Source: JBBQZP01 sp038207585 (GTDB lineage: Bacteria > Pseudomonadota > Alphaproteobacteria > Rhodobacterales > Rhodobacteraceae). From it: 23,313 nt of DNA. Below are positions 6,992 through 14,524 of the stretch, piece by piece. The notes beneath the pieces were generated by a model, which was not told where the DNA came from, ran no database searches, and saw only the letters and a program-made list of their open reading frames with translations. The stretch's first letter is position 1, and each line of letters opens with the position of its first letter. The position numbers were made by a program, and so were the translations under genes. Where the stretch lies: contig JBBQZP010000045.1 of the NCBI GenBank assembly GCA_038207585.1, positions 1 to 23,313 on the forward strand. The letters run 5' to 3'.

Positions 6992-8701
6992 ATGACGGTC
7001 GCGCAGCGCCTGCCGATGGACAAGAAAGCGCCTGCTTCGCAGGGTCAGGTGCTGCTGGGCGAGGATTGGACCTCGCCCGACGCGCTTGCGGATCAGGAAA
7101 GCCGCAGCCTTGGCCGTCGCGGAATCTCGGCGCTGAACCGCTCTCCGCTGGCGCGAAAGATTGTGATTTTCAACCTTCTGGCGCTGGTCATTCTGGTGTC
7201 AGGGGTCCTGTTTCTGAACCCGTTCCGCGACAGCCTTGTTCTGCAACGCGAACAAGGGCTTGTGTCGGAAGCACAGCTGATCGCCAATGTGTTCGAGACG
7301 CGCCTGCCCGTGATCGCGGAGACGAGCAAGACAGCGCCCGACGTTCTGAGTGTCGAGGATACGCTGCGCTCGCTTGATATCAGCCCGGGGGTTCAGGTCT
7401 TTGTCTTTGACAATTTCGGGGCCAAGCAGGCCAATGCCACCGGTGGCCCGCGCGACACCAATCTGCAGGCCGAGCGGTCCACGGTCATCACGGATTTCCT
7501 GAACAGCATCTGGGAAGGCGTGTCCGGCCTGATCACCTTTTCACGCACCCAGCCGCAGGAATTCGCGGGCGAAGACATGGCGCGTGAACTTTTTGCCGCC
7601 GCGCGTGCGGGTGAAACCAGCGTCAAGACGGCGCAGGATACTGCCGGCGGCGCGCTTTTTTCGGTCGCAACGCCGATCTGGCACGCGGGCGAAGTGTTCG
7701 GCGTAATCGCGCTGACAAGTGCCGAAGGTGAAATTGACCGCCTGGTGCGCAATGAACGCGAGCAGGTATTGCAGATGTTTGTGGTGGCGCTGCTGGTGTC
7801 GGTGGGCCTCAGCCTTGTGCTGGCGTCTACCATCGCGAACCCGTTGTCGGACCTTGCGGCTGCTGCCGAACTGGGCCGCGACCGCGATGCGCGCAAGATG
7901 GCGCCGGGCCGGGTGCGCATCCCCGATCTTGCGGCCCGCCCTGATGAGATCGGCCGTTTGTCGGTTGCGATGCGGGGCATGGTGGCCGCCCTTTATGACC
8001 GGATTGATGCGAACGAACAATTCGCCGCCGATGTGTCGCATGAAATCAAGAATCCGCTGGCCAGCTTGCGGTCAGCCGTGGGCACCATGCGGGTGGCCAA
8101 ACGCGAGGACCAGCGCGAGCGCCTGCTTGAGGTGATCGAGCATGATGTGCGCCGTCTGGACCGTCTGGTCAGCGACATCTCGAACGCGTCGCGGCTGGAC
8201 AGCGAATTGGTCAAGGAAGAGGAAGAGCAGTTCAACCTACTGAACACGCTTGGAAATCTAAGTGAATATCTGGGCAAACAGGCCGAGGAAAAGGGTGTTG
8301 AGTTCATCACCGACCTGCCACCCGGCCCGATCAAGTTCCGCGGCCTTGAGGGGCGGTTGGCGCAGGTGTTCGTCAACCTGATAACCAATGCGATTTCGTT
8401 CTGTGACGAAGGCGACGCGGTCCGCGTGTGGGCGCGGCGTCGCGACAATCGGGTGCTGGTGGTGGTGGAAGATACGGGTCCGGGCATCCCCGAACAGGCG
8501 CTGACCAAGGTGTTCAAACGCTTTTATTCCGAACGCCCGCAGACCGATTTCGGCAACCATTCCGGCCTTGGTCTTGCGATCTCCAAACAGATTGTGGAGG
8601 CGCACGGCGGTGTTATCTGGGCCGAAAACATCCGCCCGACGAATGCCGATGTCACTTCGGAGCCTTTGGGCGCACGCTTCGTGGTCGGCCTTCCGGTGTG
8701 A
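6992..8701 (+). CDS. chvG: ChvG-type sensor histidine kinase
   Basis: A 569-residue membrane sensor kinase paired with ChvI. After a cytoplasmic N-terminus of about 55 residues come TM1 (57-75), a periplasmic sensing domain of about 180 residues, TM2 (about 260-280), a HAMP linker, and a HisKA domain with His350 in FAADVSHEIKNPLASLR. The ATPase domain carries the N box VNLITNAISF, G1 DTGPGIP and G2 GLGLAISKQIVEAHGG. In the ChvG/ExoS family the kinase responds to acid pH or envelope stress, with ExoR as periplasmic inhibitor in rhizobia; no exoR is in this window. The start is not fixed by a good ribosome site; an in-frame ATG eight codons later (7016) is an alternative. Its stop overlaps the hprK start codon. 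Confidence 0.95.
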   Translation: MTVAQRLPMDKKAPASQGQVLLGEDWTSPDALADQESRSLGRRGISALNRSPLARKIVIFNLLALVILVSGVLFLNPFRDSLVLQREQGLVSEAQLIANVFETRLPVIAETSKTAPDVLSVEDTLRSLDISPGVQVFVFDNFGAKQANATGGPRDTNLQAERSTVITDFLNSIWEGVSGLITFSRTQPQEFAGEDMARELFAAARAGETSVKTAQDTAGGALFSVATPIWHAGEVFGVIALTSAEGEIDRLVRNEREQVLQMFVVALLVSVGLSLVLASTIANPLSDLAAAAELGRDRDARKMAPGRVRIPDLAARPDEIGRLSVAMRGMVAALYDRIDANEQFAADVSHEIKNPLASLRSAVGTMRVAKREDQRERLLEVIEHDVRRLDRLVSDISNASRLDSELVKEEEEQFNLLNTLGNLSEYLGKQAEEKGVEFITDLPPGPIKFRGLEGRLAQVFVNLITNAISFCDEGDAVRVWARRRDNRVLVVVEDTGPGIPEQALTKVFKRFYSERPQTDFGNHSGLGLAISKQIVEAHGGVIWAENIRPTNADVTSEPLGARFVVGLPV

Positions 8702-9135
8702 CCGCAGAGGGCAATTCAGATGCCCTGCTGATGCACGCAACAACCGTGGCAGTCGATGGCCGCGCTGTCTTGATCATGGGGCCGTCGGGCAGTGGTAAAT
8801 CTGCGCTTGCCTTGCAGATGTTGGCTTTCGGGGCTGTGCTTGTTGCTGACGACCAGACTTTGCTGACCGTGCAGGATGGCTGCCTGATTGCCGATTGCCC
8901 GGAACCGCTTGTCGGACTGATCGAGGCGCGCGGGACGGGGCTTCTGAACGCGGTGCCGTTTGGTCCGGCGAAGGTGCATCTTGTCGTCGATCTGGGCCAG
9001 CACGAAACCGACCGCCTTCCGCCGCAGCGCAGCATCGTGATCAGGGATGTGCGGATTGACCTTGCTTTGGGCCGCGACGATGCCCATTTTTATGCCGTAT
9101 TGATACAATATGCGAAAGCTGGCCGCCGCGCCTGA
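8698..9135 (+). CDS. hprK: HPr kinase/phosphorylase, short alphaproteobacterial form
   Basis: A 145-residue protein corresponding only to the C-terminal catalytic domain of HprK; the N-terminal domain of Firmicute HprK is absent, as is usual in alphaproteobacteria. The Walker A motif GPSGSGKS is at residues 28-35 after the strand VDGRAVLIM, an acidic LVADDQT stretch follows, and the HprK signature appears as LIEARGTGLLNA. It should phosphorylate HPr on Ser46, and Ser46 is present in the HPr encoded downstream. The GTG at 8698 overlaps the chvG stop by 4 nt, indicating translational coupling; an in-frame ATG at 8731 would remove the first 11 residues and lacks a ribosome site. Confidence 0.92.
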   Translation: MTAEGNSDALLMHATTVAVDGRAVLIMGPSGSGKSALALQMLAFGAVLVADDQTLLTVQDGCLIADCPEPLVGLIEARGTGLLNAVPFGPAKVHLVVDLGQHETDRLPPQRSIVIRDVRIDLALGRDDAHFYAVLIQYAKAGRRA

Positions 9136-10102
9136 CCCCAAACCCGATCCCAAACCTGATCCGATGACAAAAGACCCCATGTTCGCTGCACCGCAAAACC
9201 CAGCCAACCCGACCCAGCGGGAACACCGTCTGGTTCTTGTCACCGGCCCGTCCGGGGCCGGGCGCAGCACGTCGATCAACGCGCTGGAGGATCTTGGGTA
9301 TGAGGTGATCGACAACCTGCCCCTTAGCCTTGTGCCGCGCCTGACGGACGGCGAACCGCTGGACCGCCCGATCGCGCTGGGCCTTGATGTGCGCAACCGA
9401 GATTTCAATGCCACGGCCTTGGTCGAGTTGATTGACCGGCTGACCCGCGACCCGCGTGTGATGCTTGAGGTTTTGTATCTTGATTGCGGCACGGGCGAGT
9501 TGATCCGGCGCTATTCCGAAACCCGCAGGCGCCATCCGCTGGCGCCTGACGAGACGCCAGCGCAGGGGATCGAGCGCGAGATTGATCTGCTGGCGCCGAT
9601 CAAGGTGCGGGCCGACCACCTGATCGACACCTCTGATATGTCACCGCATGATCTGAAGGCAGAACTCGGCGTCTGGTTCAGCCGGAAATCCGCGACACGG
9701 CTTGCGGTGTCTTTGCAGTCGTTTTCTTTCAAGCGTGGCTTGCCGCGAGGTGTTGATATGGTGTTCGATTGCCGCTTCCTGCAAAATCCGCATTGGGTGC
9801 CCGCCCTGCGTGCGCTGGATGGCCGTGATCCGGCGGTGGTCGCGCATATCCGCACGGACGCCCGGTTCGAGCCGTTTCTGGAAAAGCTGCGTGACATGGT
9901 GCTTTTCCTGCTTCCCGCGCAACTGTCCGAAGGCAAGGCGCATCTGTCGATTGGTCTGGGCTGCACAGGCGGGCAGCACAGAAGTGTCGCAGTTGCAGAA
10001 ATTTTGGGCGATGCACTTGCAGAAGCCGGGTGGGCAGTGTCAAAACGGCACAGGGAATTGGAGCGCAGGGCCGCTGGTGTGCCTGCTGCGAAATCGGGAT
10101 GA
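9110..10102 (+). CDS. rapZ: RapZ/YvcJ-family P-loop nucleotide-binding protein
   Basis: RapZ family protein, 330 residues from the first ATG. The Walker A motif GPSGAGRS lies at 46-53, followed by ALEDLGYEVIDNLPLSLV; LDCGTGELIRRYSETRRRHPL is in the middle, and the C-terminal domain has SFSFKRGLPRGVDMVFDCRFLQNP and the conserved GCTGGQHRSV. In E. coli RapZ delivers the sRNA GlmZ to RNase E and senses glucosamine-6-phosphate; its role in alphaproteobacteria is less clear, but it sits with hprK and PTS genes here as elsewhere. The true start is uncertain: 9110 overlaps hprK by 26 nt, while 9164 or 9179 would drop a Pro-Asp-Lys repeat that looks unconserved. None has a clear ribosome site. Confidence 0.93.
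   Translation: MRKLAAAPDPKPDPKPDPMTKDPMFAAPQNPANPTQREHRLVLVTGPSGAGRSTSINALEDLGYEVIDNLPLSLVPRLTDGEPLDRPIALGLDVRNRDFNATALVELIDRLTRDPRVMLEVLYLDCGTGELIRRYSETRRRHPLAPDETPAQGIEREIDLLAPIKVRADHLIDTSDMSPHDLKAELGVWFSRKSATRLAVSLQSFSFKRGLPRGVDMVFDCRFLQNPHWVPALRALDGRDPAVVAHIRTDARFEPFLEKLRDMVLFLLPAQLSEGKAHLSIGLGCTGGQHRSVAVAEILGDALAEAGWAVSKRHRELERRAAGVPAAKSG
9137..9160 (+). repeat. 12-bp tandem duplication
   Basis: Two adjacent copies of CCCAAACCCGAT, the second with one C-to-T change, lie directly after the hprK stop. If rapZ starts at 9110 they encode the PDPKPDPKPDP stretch. The low complexity argues that this part is spacer or recently expanded sequence and favours a later rapZ start. Confidence 0.8.
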
Positions 10103-10109
10103 TCGGCCG

Positions 10110-10514
10110 GTGATTGGGATTGTGATCGTCGCCCATGGCGGTCTTGCACGCGAATATCTTTCGGCTGTCGAGCATGTCGTCGGCAAGCAGACGGATATGA
10201 TCGCCATCTCGATTTCCGACGACCATGACCGTGCGCAAAAACAGATCGAGATTTGTGATGCCGCCGATGCGGTGGATAGCGGCAAGGGCGTTGTCGTCGT
10301 CACCGATATGTTCGGAGGATCGCCGTCGAACCTGTCATTGTTGGCCTGTGCGATGCGAAACCGGCGGATTCTTTACGGCGCGAACCTGCCGATGCTGATC
10401 AAACTGGCCAAATCGCGTGACCTAGCGGTGCCCGAAGCCGTGGCAGCGGCGCTGGATGCGGGTCGCAAATACATCAATTCGCTGGACCTTGGTGACGAAA
10501 GCACAGCCACGTGA
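10110..10514 (+). CDS. PTS EIIA, mannose/fructose class
   Basis: A 134-residue EIIA of the mannose (ManX/IIA-Man) family. The phosphorylatable His9 is in the N-terminal motif IVIVAHGG, and the signature VVVVTDMFGGSPSNLSL follows in the middle. It receives phosphate from HPr; without any EIIB, EIIC or EIID nearby it is expected to act as a phosphorylation-state signal rather than in sugar uptake. The start is a GTG 7 bp after the rapZ stop, chosen because the conserved beta strand begins there. Its stop overlaps the GTG of ptsH by 4 nt. Confidence 0.93.
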   Translation: MIGIVIVAHGGLAREYLSAVEHVVGKQTDMIAISISDDHDRAQKQIEICDAADAVDSGKGVVVVTDMFGGSPSNLSLLACAMRNRRILYGANLPMLIKLAKSRDLAVPEAVAAALDAGRKYINSLDLGDESTAT

Positions 10515-10780
10515 CGGCGGTCAAGCTGCGGATCGTAAACGAAAAAGGATTGCACGCGCGGGCGTCGGCCAAATTCGTTGAAACGGTCGAACGGTTTGAT
10601 GCAACAGCACATGTCAGCAAAGACGGCATGACGGTGTCGGGCGATTCCATCATGGGGCTTTTGATGTTGGCGGCATCGCGCGGAACCTCTATAGACGTTT
10701 TGACAAGCGGTCCGGACGCGGACGCGCTGGCACATGCGCTTGAGGCGCTGATTGCGAACCGTTTTGGTGAAGATCACTAG
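10511..10780 (+). CDS. ptsH: phosphocarrier protein HPr
   Basis: An 89-residue HPr. His15 in EKGLHARASAKFV is the site phosphorylated by Enzyme I, and Ser46 in VSGDSIMGLLMLAA is the target of HPr kinase, whose gene is three genes upstream. Both sites are intact, so the protein can carry both the PEP-dependent and the ATP-dependent modification. The start is GTG, overlapping the EIIA stop as GTGA. Enzyme I (ptsP or ptsI) is not in the window. Confidence 0.95.
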   Translation: MTAVKLRIVNEKGLHARASAKFVETVERFDATAHVSKDGMTVSGDSIMGLLMLAASRGTSIDVLTSGPDADALAHALEALIANRFGEDH

Positions 10781-10810
10781 GGCGGCGCGCGGGAAAGAGG
10801 CTGACCTTTC

Positions 10811-11677
10811 GTGACCGAACATACGCCCCCGCCCAAATTGCCGAAGGCTGAAAATGATCAGCCCTACGACAAAAAGCGGGTGTCATATGCGGGAACGTTC
10901 AAAAGCCCGTTCAAGGTTCTGACGATCCGCGCATTGGAATGGCTGACCGCGAAAATCACCCTGATCCGTCTGATCCGCCGGTTTGAGCAGTCGGGCGCGC
11001 CCATCGGCGCGCCGTTCTGGCCCAAGGCGATCCGTCACATGGGCATCCGCATCGACACGCCCGATGAGGAAATCCGACGTATTCCTGCAACCGGCCCGGT
11101 GATCATCGTGGCCAACCACCCGCACGGGTTGGTGGACGGCATGATCATGGCGGAAATGGTGAACCGGGTGCGGTCCGATTTCCGGATTCTGACGCGCTCA
11201 CTTCTGACCGGTATTCCGGAAGTGGCGGAATTCATGATCCCGGTGCCGTTCCCGCATGAGGATGACGCGCTGGAACTGGGGCTTGAGATGCGCGAGAAAA
11301 CGATGGCGCATCTGCGGGCCGGGGGGGTGATCATCCTGTTCCCGGCCGGCAAGGTGGCAAGTTCCGAAACATGGTTCGGCCCCGCAATCGAATCGGACTG
11401 GAACCCCTTCACGCACAAGATGGTGCGGCGCAGTGGGGCGACCGTCGTGCCGATTTGCTTTACCGGGCAGAACAGCCGCTGGTATCAGATCGCGAACAAG
11501 CTCTCAGCCACAGTGCGGCAAGGGCTTTTGCTGTTCGAGATCAAGCACGCGCTGAACAAACCGCAGCGTCCGTTCATCGGCCACCCGATCAGCCCTGAGG
11601 AAATGGCCCCGCATATGGGCAATCCGCGCGGCTTTTTGGCATGGCTCCGGGCACGGACCTTGGCGCTGCGCGATTAG
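10811..11677 (+). CDS. PlsC-like lysophospholipid acyltransferase family protein
   Basis: A 288-residue member of the glycerophospholipid acyltransferase superfamily. The catalytic block reads ANHPHGLVDG (residues 101-110); His103 and Asp109 are separated by five residues rather than the usual four of HX4D, as in NHPNxLxD-type relatives. A second block, IILFPAGKVASS, corresponds to the FPEG-type substrate-binding motif. It probably acylates a lysolipid at the inner membrane, but the acceptor is unknown. The start is GTG with an AAGAGG about 10 bases upstream. It lies 30 bp after ptsH, so it may be the last gene of the chvI operon. Its stop overlaps by 4 bp the stop of the convergent dehydrogenase gene. 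Confidence 0.82.
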   Translation: MTEHTPPPKLPKAENDQPYDKKRVSYAGTFKSPFKVLTIRALEWLTAKITLIRLIRRFEQSGAPIGAPFWPKAIRHMGIRIDTPDEEIRRIPATGPVIIVANHPHGLVDGMIMAEMVNRVRSDFRILTRSLLTGIPEVAEFMIPVPFPHEDDALELGLEMREKTMAHLRAGGVIILFPAGKVASSETWFGPAIESDWNPFTHKMVRRSGATVVPICFTGQNSRWYQIANKLSATVRQGLLLFEIKHALNKPQRPFIGHPISPEEMAPHMGNPRGFLAWLRARTLALRD

Positions 11678-12549
11678 CGCGTAGGCACCGGCACGTCGCC
11701 TCGATAATCGTAAAAACCGCGCTGCGTCTTGCGGCCCAGCCATCCCGCCTCCACATATTTGGTCAGGAGCGGGCAGGGGCGGTATTTGGTGTCGGCCAGC
11801 CCGTCATGCAGCACGTTCATGATGGCAAGGCAGGTGTCCAGCCCGATGAAATCCGCCAGTTCCAGCGGCCCCATCGGGTGATTTGCGCCCAGTTTGAGCG
11901 ACTCGTCGATGGATTTCACCGAGCCCACGCCCTCATACAGCGTATATACCGCCTCGTTGATCATCGGCATCAGGATGCGGTTCACGATGAAAGCCGGGAA
12001 ATCTTCGGCCGAGGCGGCGGTTTTACCCAGCTTTTCAACCACCTCAAGGCAGCTGTCATAGGTCGGGCCGTCGGTCGCGATGCCGCGGATCAGTTCCACC
12101 AGTTGCATCACCGGCACCGGATTCATGAAGTGAAAGCCCATGAACTTTTCCGGCCGGTCAGTGCGCGAAGCAAGCCGCGTGATCGAGATGGACGACGTGT
12201 TCGACGTCAGGATGGTGGTGGGCTTCAGATGCGGCACCAGATCTTCGAAAATCGCCTGCTTCACGGTTTCCCGCTCGGTCGCGGCCTCGATGATCAGGTC
12301 ACACTCGCCCAGATCAGTCAGGGTCTGTGTCGTTTTGATGCGGGCCATGGCCGCCACTTTGGCCTCGGCGGTCGTTTTGCCGCGCGTAACCTGACGTTCG
12401 ATATTGCGGTCGATCAGGGCGATGGCGTTCGCGATGCTTTCGGCGCTGATGTCGTTCATCAGCACATCATACCCTGCAAGGGCGCAGACATGGGCGATGC
12501 CGCTGCCCATCTGCCCCGCGCCGACGATGCCCACCGATTGAATTGCCAT
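11674..12549 (-). CDS. hbd: 3-hydroxybutyryl-CoA dehydrogenase
   Basis: A 291-residue, full-length member of the 3-hydroxyacyl-CoA dehydrogenase family. The N-terminal NAD-binding motif is VGIVGAGQMGSGIAHV, followed by SNTSSISITRLA and the active-site region FMGFHFMNPVPVMQLVELI; the C-terminal domain has FPAFIVNRILMPMINEAV and LGANHPMGPLELADFIGLD. It interconverts 3-hydroxybutyryl-CoA and acetoacetyl-CoA in butyrate or PHB-related metabolism. The start MAIQS is supported by AAGGGGCG about 7 bases upstream. A promoter-like TTGCAC-18 bp-TATGGT precedes it. Gene symbol follows common use; paaH or hbdA would be synonyms. Confidence 0.94.
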   Translation of the reverse strand: MAIQSVGIVGAGQMGSGIAHVCALAGYDVLMNDISAESIANAIALIDRNIERQVTRGKTTAEAKVAAMARIKTTQTLTDLGECDLIIEAATERETVKQAIFEDLVPHLKPTTILTSNTSSISITRLASRTDRPEKFMGFHFMNPVPVMQLVELIRGIATDGPTYDSCLEVVEKLGKTAASAEDFPAFIVNRILMPMINEAVYTLYEGVGSVKSIDESLKLGANHPMGPLELADFIGLDTCLAIMNVLHDGLADTKYRPCPLLTKYVEAGWLGRKTQRGFYDYRGDVPVPTR

Positions 12550-12576
12550 GCGTTCGCCCCTTGATCCCGGTGCTGA

Positions 12577-12606
12577 ACCATACGCCCCGCGCAGGCAGGG
12601 GTGCAA
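12577..12606 (-). promoter_or_regulatory. candidate sigma70-type promoter of hbd
   Basis: On the minus strand TTGCAC (12606-12601) and TATGGT (12582-12577) are separated by 18 bp. The start of transcription would lie near 12570, leaving a leader of about 20 nt that contains the Shine-Dalgarno AAGGGG. Just upstream, ATGGC and GCCAT arms (12627-12644) form a small inverted repeat that could be an operator, but it is too short to be certain. Confidence 0.4.
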
Positions 12607-12709
12607 GGCCGGGAAGCGCCCGGATGATGGCTAAAACTCGCCATGAATTCGCCCCTTAGCACTTTGGAAACCGACGTCGGGCAGACTGAGTCGTGGGTGA
12701 CTAAGTGGG

Positions 12710-13546
12710 ATGGGTGACATGAGCTATGCGTACCAGGGCGAGGGGGCCCTGAACTATTTTCCATGCCAATATGGCACGTCGAAACTGCTGCTTCGGGGGC
12801 CGCAAAAGCCGTTGGATCAGCCCTACATTGCGGTGCTGGGGGGCACTGAAACCTATGGCAAGTTCGTGCCAGAGCCTTATCCGGCGCTGCTGGAACAGGC
12901 GGCGGGCGTGCCTGTTGTCAATCTGGGCTTCGTGAATGCGGGGCCGGATGTCTATGTCAACGATCCGACGATGCTTGATATCGCCGCTGGGGCGCGGGTG
13001 ACCGTTGTGCAAATGGTGGGCGCACAGAATCTGACGAACCGCTATTATTCGGTGCATCCGCGCCGCAATGACCGGTTCCTGCGCGCCTCGCCCTTGTTGA
13101 AAAGCCTGTTCGGGTCGGTCGATTTCACCGAGTTTCACTTTACCCGCCACATGCTGCACACATTGCACGCGGTATCGCCCGCAAAGTTTGAGGTTGTGGC
13201 CGAAGAATTGCGTGCGGCCTGGGTGACGCGTATGACCGGGCTTCTGGGTCTGTTGCGCGGCAAGACGGTGCTGATGTGGCTGTCGGATCATGCGCCGCAA
13301 GCGCCGGACCGCTTTCCCAACCTGACGCTTGACCCGATTCTGGTCGATGCCGAAATGGTCGCGGCGGTGCGGCCTCATGCCTCCAGCTATCTGGAGGTGG
13401 TCAGTTCGCCGACAGCGCGGGCGCGGGGTCTGGATGGCATGGCGTTCGGGCCGCTTGACGAACCTGCAGCACTCGGGCTGCCCGGACCTGCGGTGCATGC
13501 CGAGGTGGCGCAGGCTTTGTCGGATGCCGTGCAGGCGCTGTGGTAA
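12710..13546 (+). CDS. DUF6473 family protein
   Basis: A 278-residue soluble protein of unknown function. The N-terminal segment YFPCQYGTSKLLLRGP followed by PYIAVLGGTETYGKFV and the spaced motif VVNLGFVNAGPDVY matches, as I recall it, DUF6473, a family found mainly in Rhodobacteraceae. No signal peptide or membrane segment is visible. The GGTETYG and NLG..NAGPD blocks recall the Ser and Asn/Gly blocks of SGNH hydrolases, but I see no clear DxxH near the C-terminus, so an esterase activity is only a guess. The start is either 12710 or 12719; neither has a good ribosome site. It is a single gene between hbd (divergent) and etfBA (convergent). Confidence 0.8.
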   Translation: MGDMSYAYQGEGALNYFPCQYGTSKLLLRGPQKPLDQPYIAVLGGTETYGKFVPEPYPALLEQAAGVPVVNLGFVNAGPDVYVNDPTMLDIAAGARVTVVQMVGAQNLTNRYYSVHPRRNDRFLRASPLLKSLFGSVDFTEFHFTRHMLHTLHAVSPAKFEVVAEELRAAWVTRMTGLLGLLRGKTVLMWLSDHAPQAPDRFPNLTLDPILVDAEMVAAVRPHASSYLEVVSSPTARARGLDGMAFGPLDEPAALGLPGPAVHAEVAQALSDAVQALW

Positions 13547-13551
13547 ACGAA

Positions 13552-13577
13552 AACGGGCGCCTGTCAGGGCGCCCGTT
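13552..13577 (-). terminator. intrinsic terminator of etfBA
   Basis: A perfect 10-bp stem (AACGGGCGCC with GGCGCCCGTT) and a 6-nt loop lie between the stops of etfA and the DUF6473 gene. Read on the minus strand the stem is followed by a T-rich tract (TTTTCGTTT), so it should end transcription from etfA. Read on the plus strand it lacks a T run and would be weaker. Confidence 0.85.
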
Positions 13578-13597
13578 CCAAGAAAAATTCTGCGAAA

Positions 13598-14524
13598 TCA
13601 GAGCTTTTCGATCAGTTCCGGCACGGCGGTGAAAAGGTCGGCGACCAGCCCGTAATCGGCAACCTGAAAGATCGGCGCTTCTTCGTCCTTGTTGATCGCC
13701 ACGATCACCTTGGAATCCTTCATGCCCGCCAGGTGCTGGATCGCGCCCGAAATGCCGACTGCAACATAAAGGTTCGGGGCCACAACCTTGCCGGTCTGGC
13801 CGACCTGCCAGTCGTTCGGGGCATAGCCCGAATCGACCGCAGCCCGACTTGTGCCAACGGCCGCGTTCAGCTTGTCCGCAAGCGATTCGATCAGCGCAAA
13901 GTCGGATTGCGACCCGACTCCGCGGCCGCCCGAAACCACTATCCCCGCCGAGGTAAGTTCGGGACGGTCTGACGTGGCAACCTTGTCTTCGACCCAAGCC
14001 GACAACGCGCCATTGACGGTGGCTGATGTTTTTTCAACCGGGGCTGACCCGCCCGCGCCGGCCGCCTCGAACGTGGCGGTACGGATTGTCATCACCTTTT
14101 TCGCGTCACCTGATTTTACCGTCTGAATGGCGTTGCCGGCATAGATCGGGCGGTCGAACGTGTCGGCATCAATCACCGCCACGACTTCGGAAATCACCAT
14201 CACGTCCAGCATCGCCGCCACACGCGGCAGAACGCTTTTGGAAAACGCGCCCGAGGCCGCAACGATGTGATCAAACCCGCCTGCAAGCGATACGATCAGT
14301 TCGGCAGTGGGTTCCGACATGCTGTGGCAATAGGCATGATCGTCGGCAAAAAGCACCTTGACCACGCCGGCGAGTGTCGCCGCTTCGGCCGCAGCCGCAT
14401 CGCCGCCGGTTCCGGCAACCAGAACGGTCACGGGGCCAAGCGATTTCACTGCCGTCAGGGTTTTCGCCACGGAATCGGTGGCAAGCTGGCCTTCGACAAC
14501 ATCGGCAAGAAGAAGAACAGCCAT
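13598..14524 (-). CDS. etfA: electron transfer flavoprotein subunit alpha
   Basis: A 308-residue EtfA. The N-terminal half has the ETF fold (VTVLVAGTGGDAAAAEAA), and the C-terminal FAD domain shows VVSGGRGVGS, AAVDSGYAPNDWQVGQTGKVVAPNLYVAVGISGAIQHLAGM and VAINKDEEAPIFQVADYG in the usual order. Together with EtfB it takes electrons from acyl-CoA dehydrogenases and passes them to ETF-ubiquinone oxidoreductase. The ATG overlaps the etfB stop by one base (TGATG), a sign of translational coupling. The strong hairpin downstream marks the operon end. Confidence 0.97.
   Translation of the reverse strand: MAVLLLADVVEGQLATDSVAKTLTAVKSLGPVTVLVAGTGGDAAAAEAATLAGVVKVLFADDHAYCHSMSEPTAELIVSLAGGFDHIVAASGAFSKSVLPRVAAMLDVMVISEVVAVIDADTFDRPIYAGNAIQTVKSGDAKKVMTIRTATFEAAGAGGSAPVEKTSATVNGALSAWVEDKVATSDRPELTSAGIVVSGGRGVGSQSDFALIESLADKLNAAVGTSRAAVDSGYAPNDWQVGQTGKVVAPNLYVAVGISGAIQHLAGMKDSKVIVAINKDEEAPIFQVADYGLVADLFTAVPELIEKL

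Noticed and set aside
11641..12564. A 307-codon plus-strand open frame opposite hbd
   Set aside because: It mirrors the whole 3-hydroxybutyryl-CoA dehydrogenase gene and shows no motif of its own.
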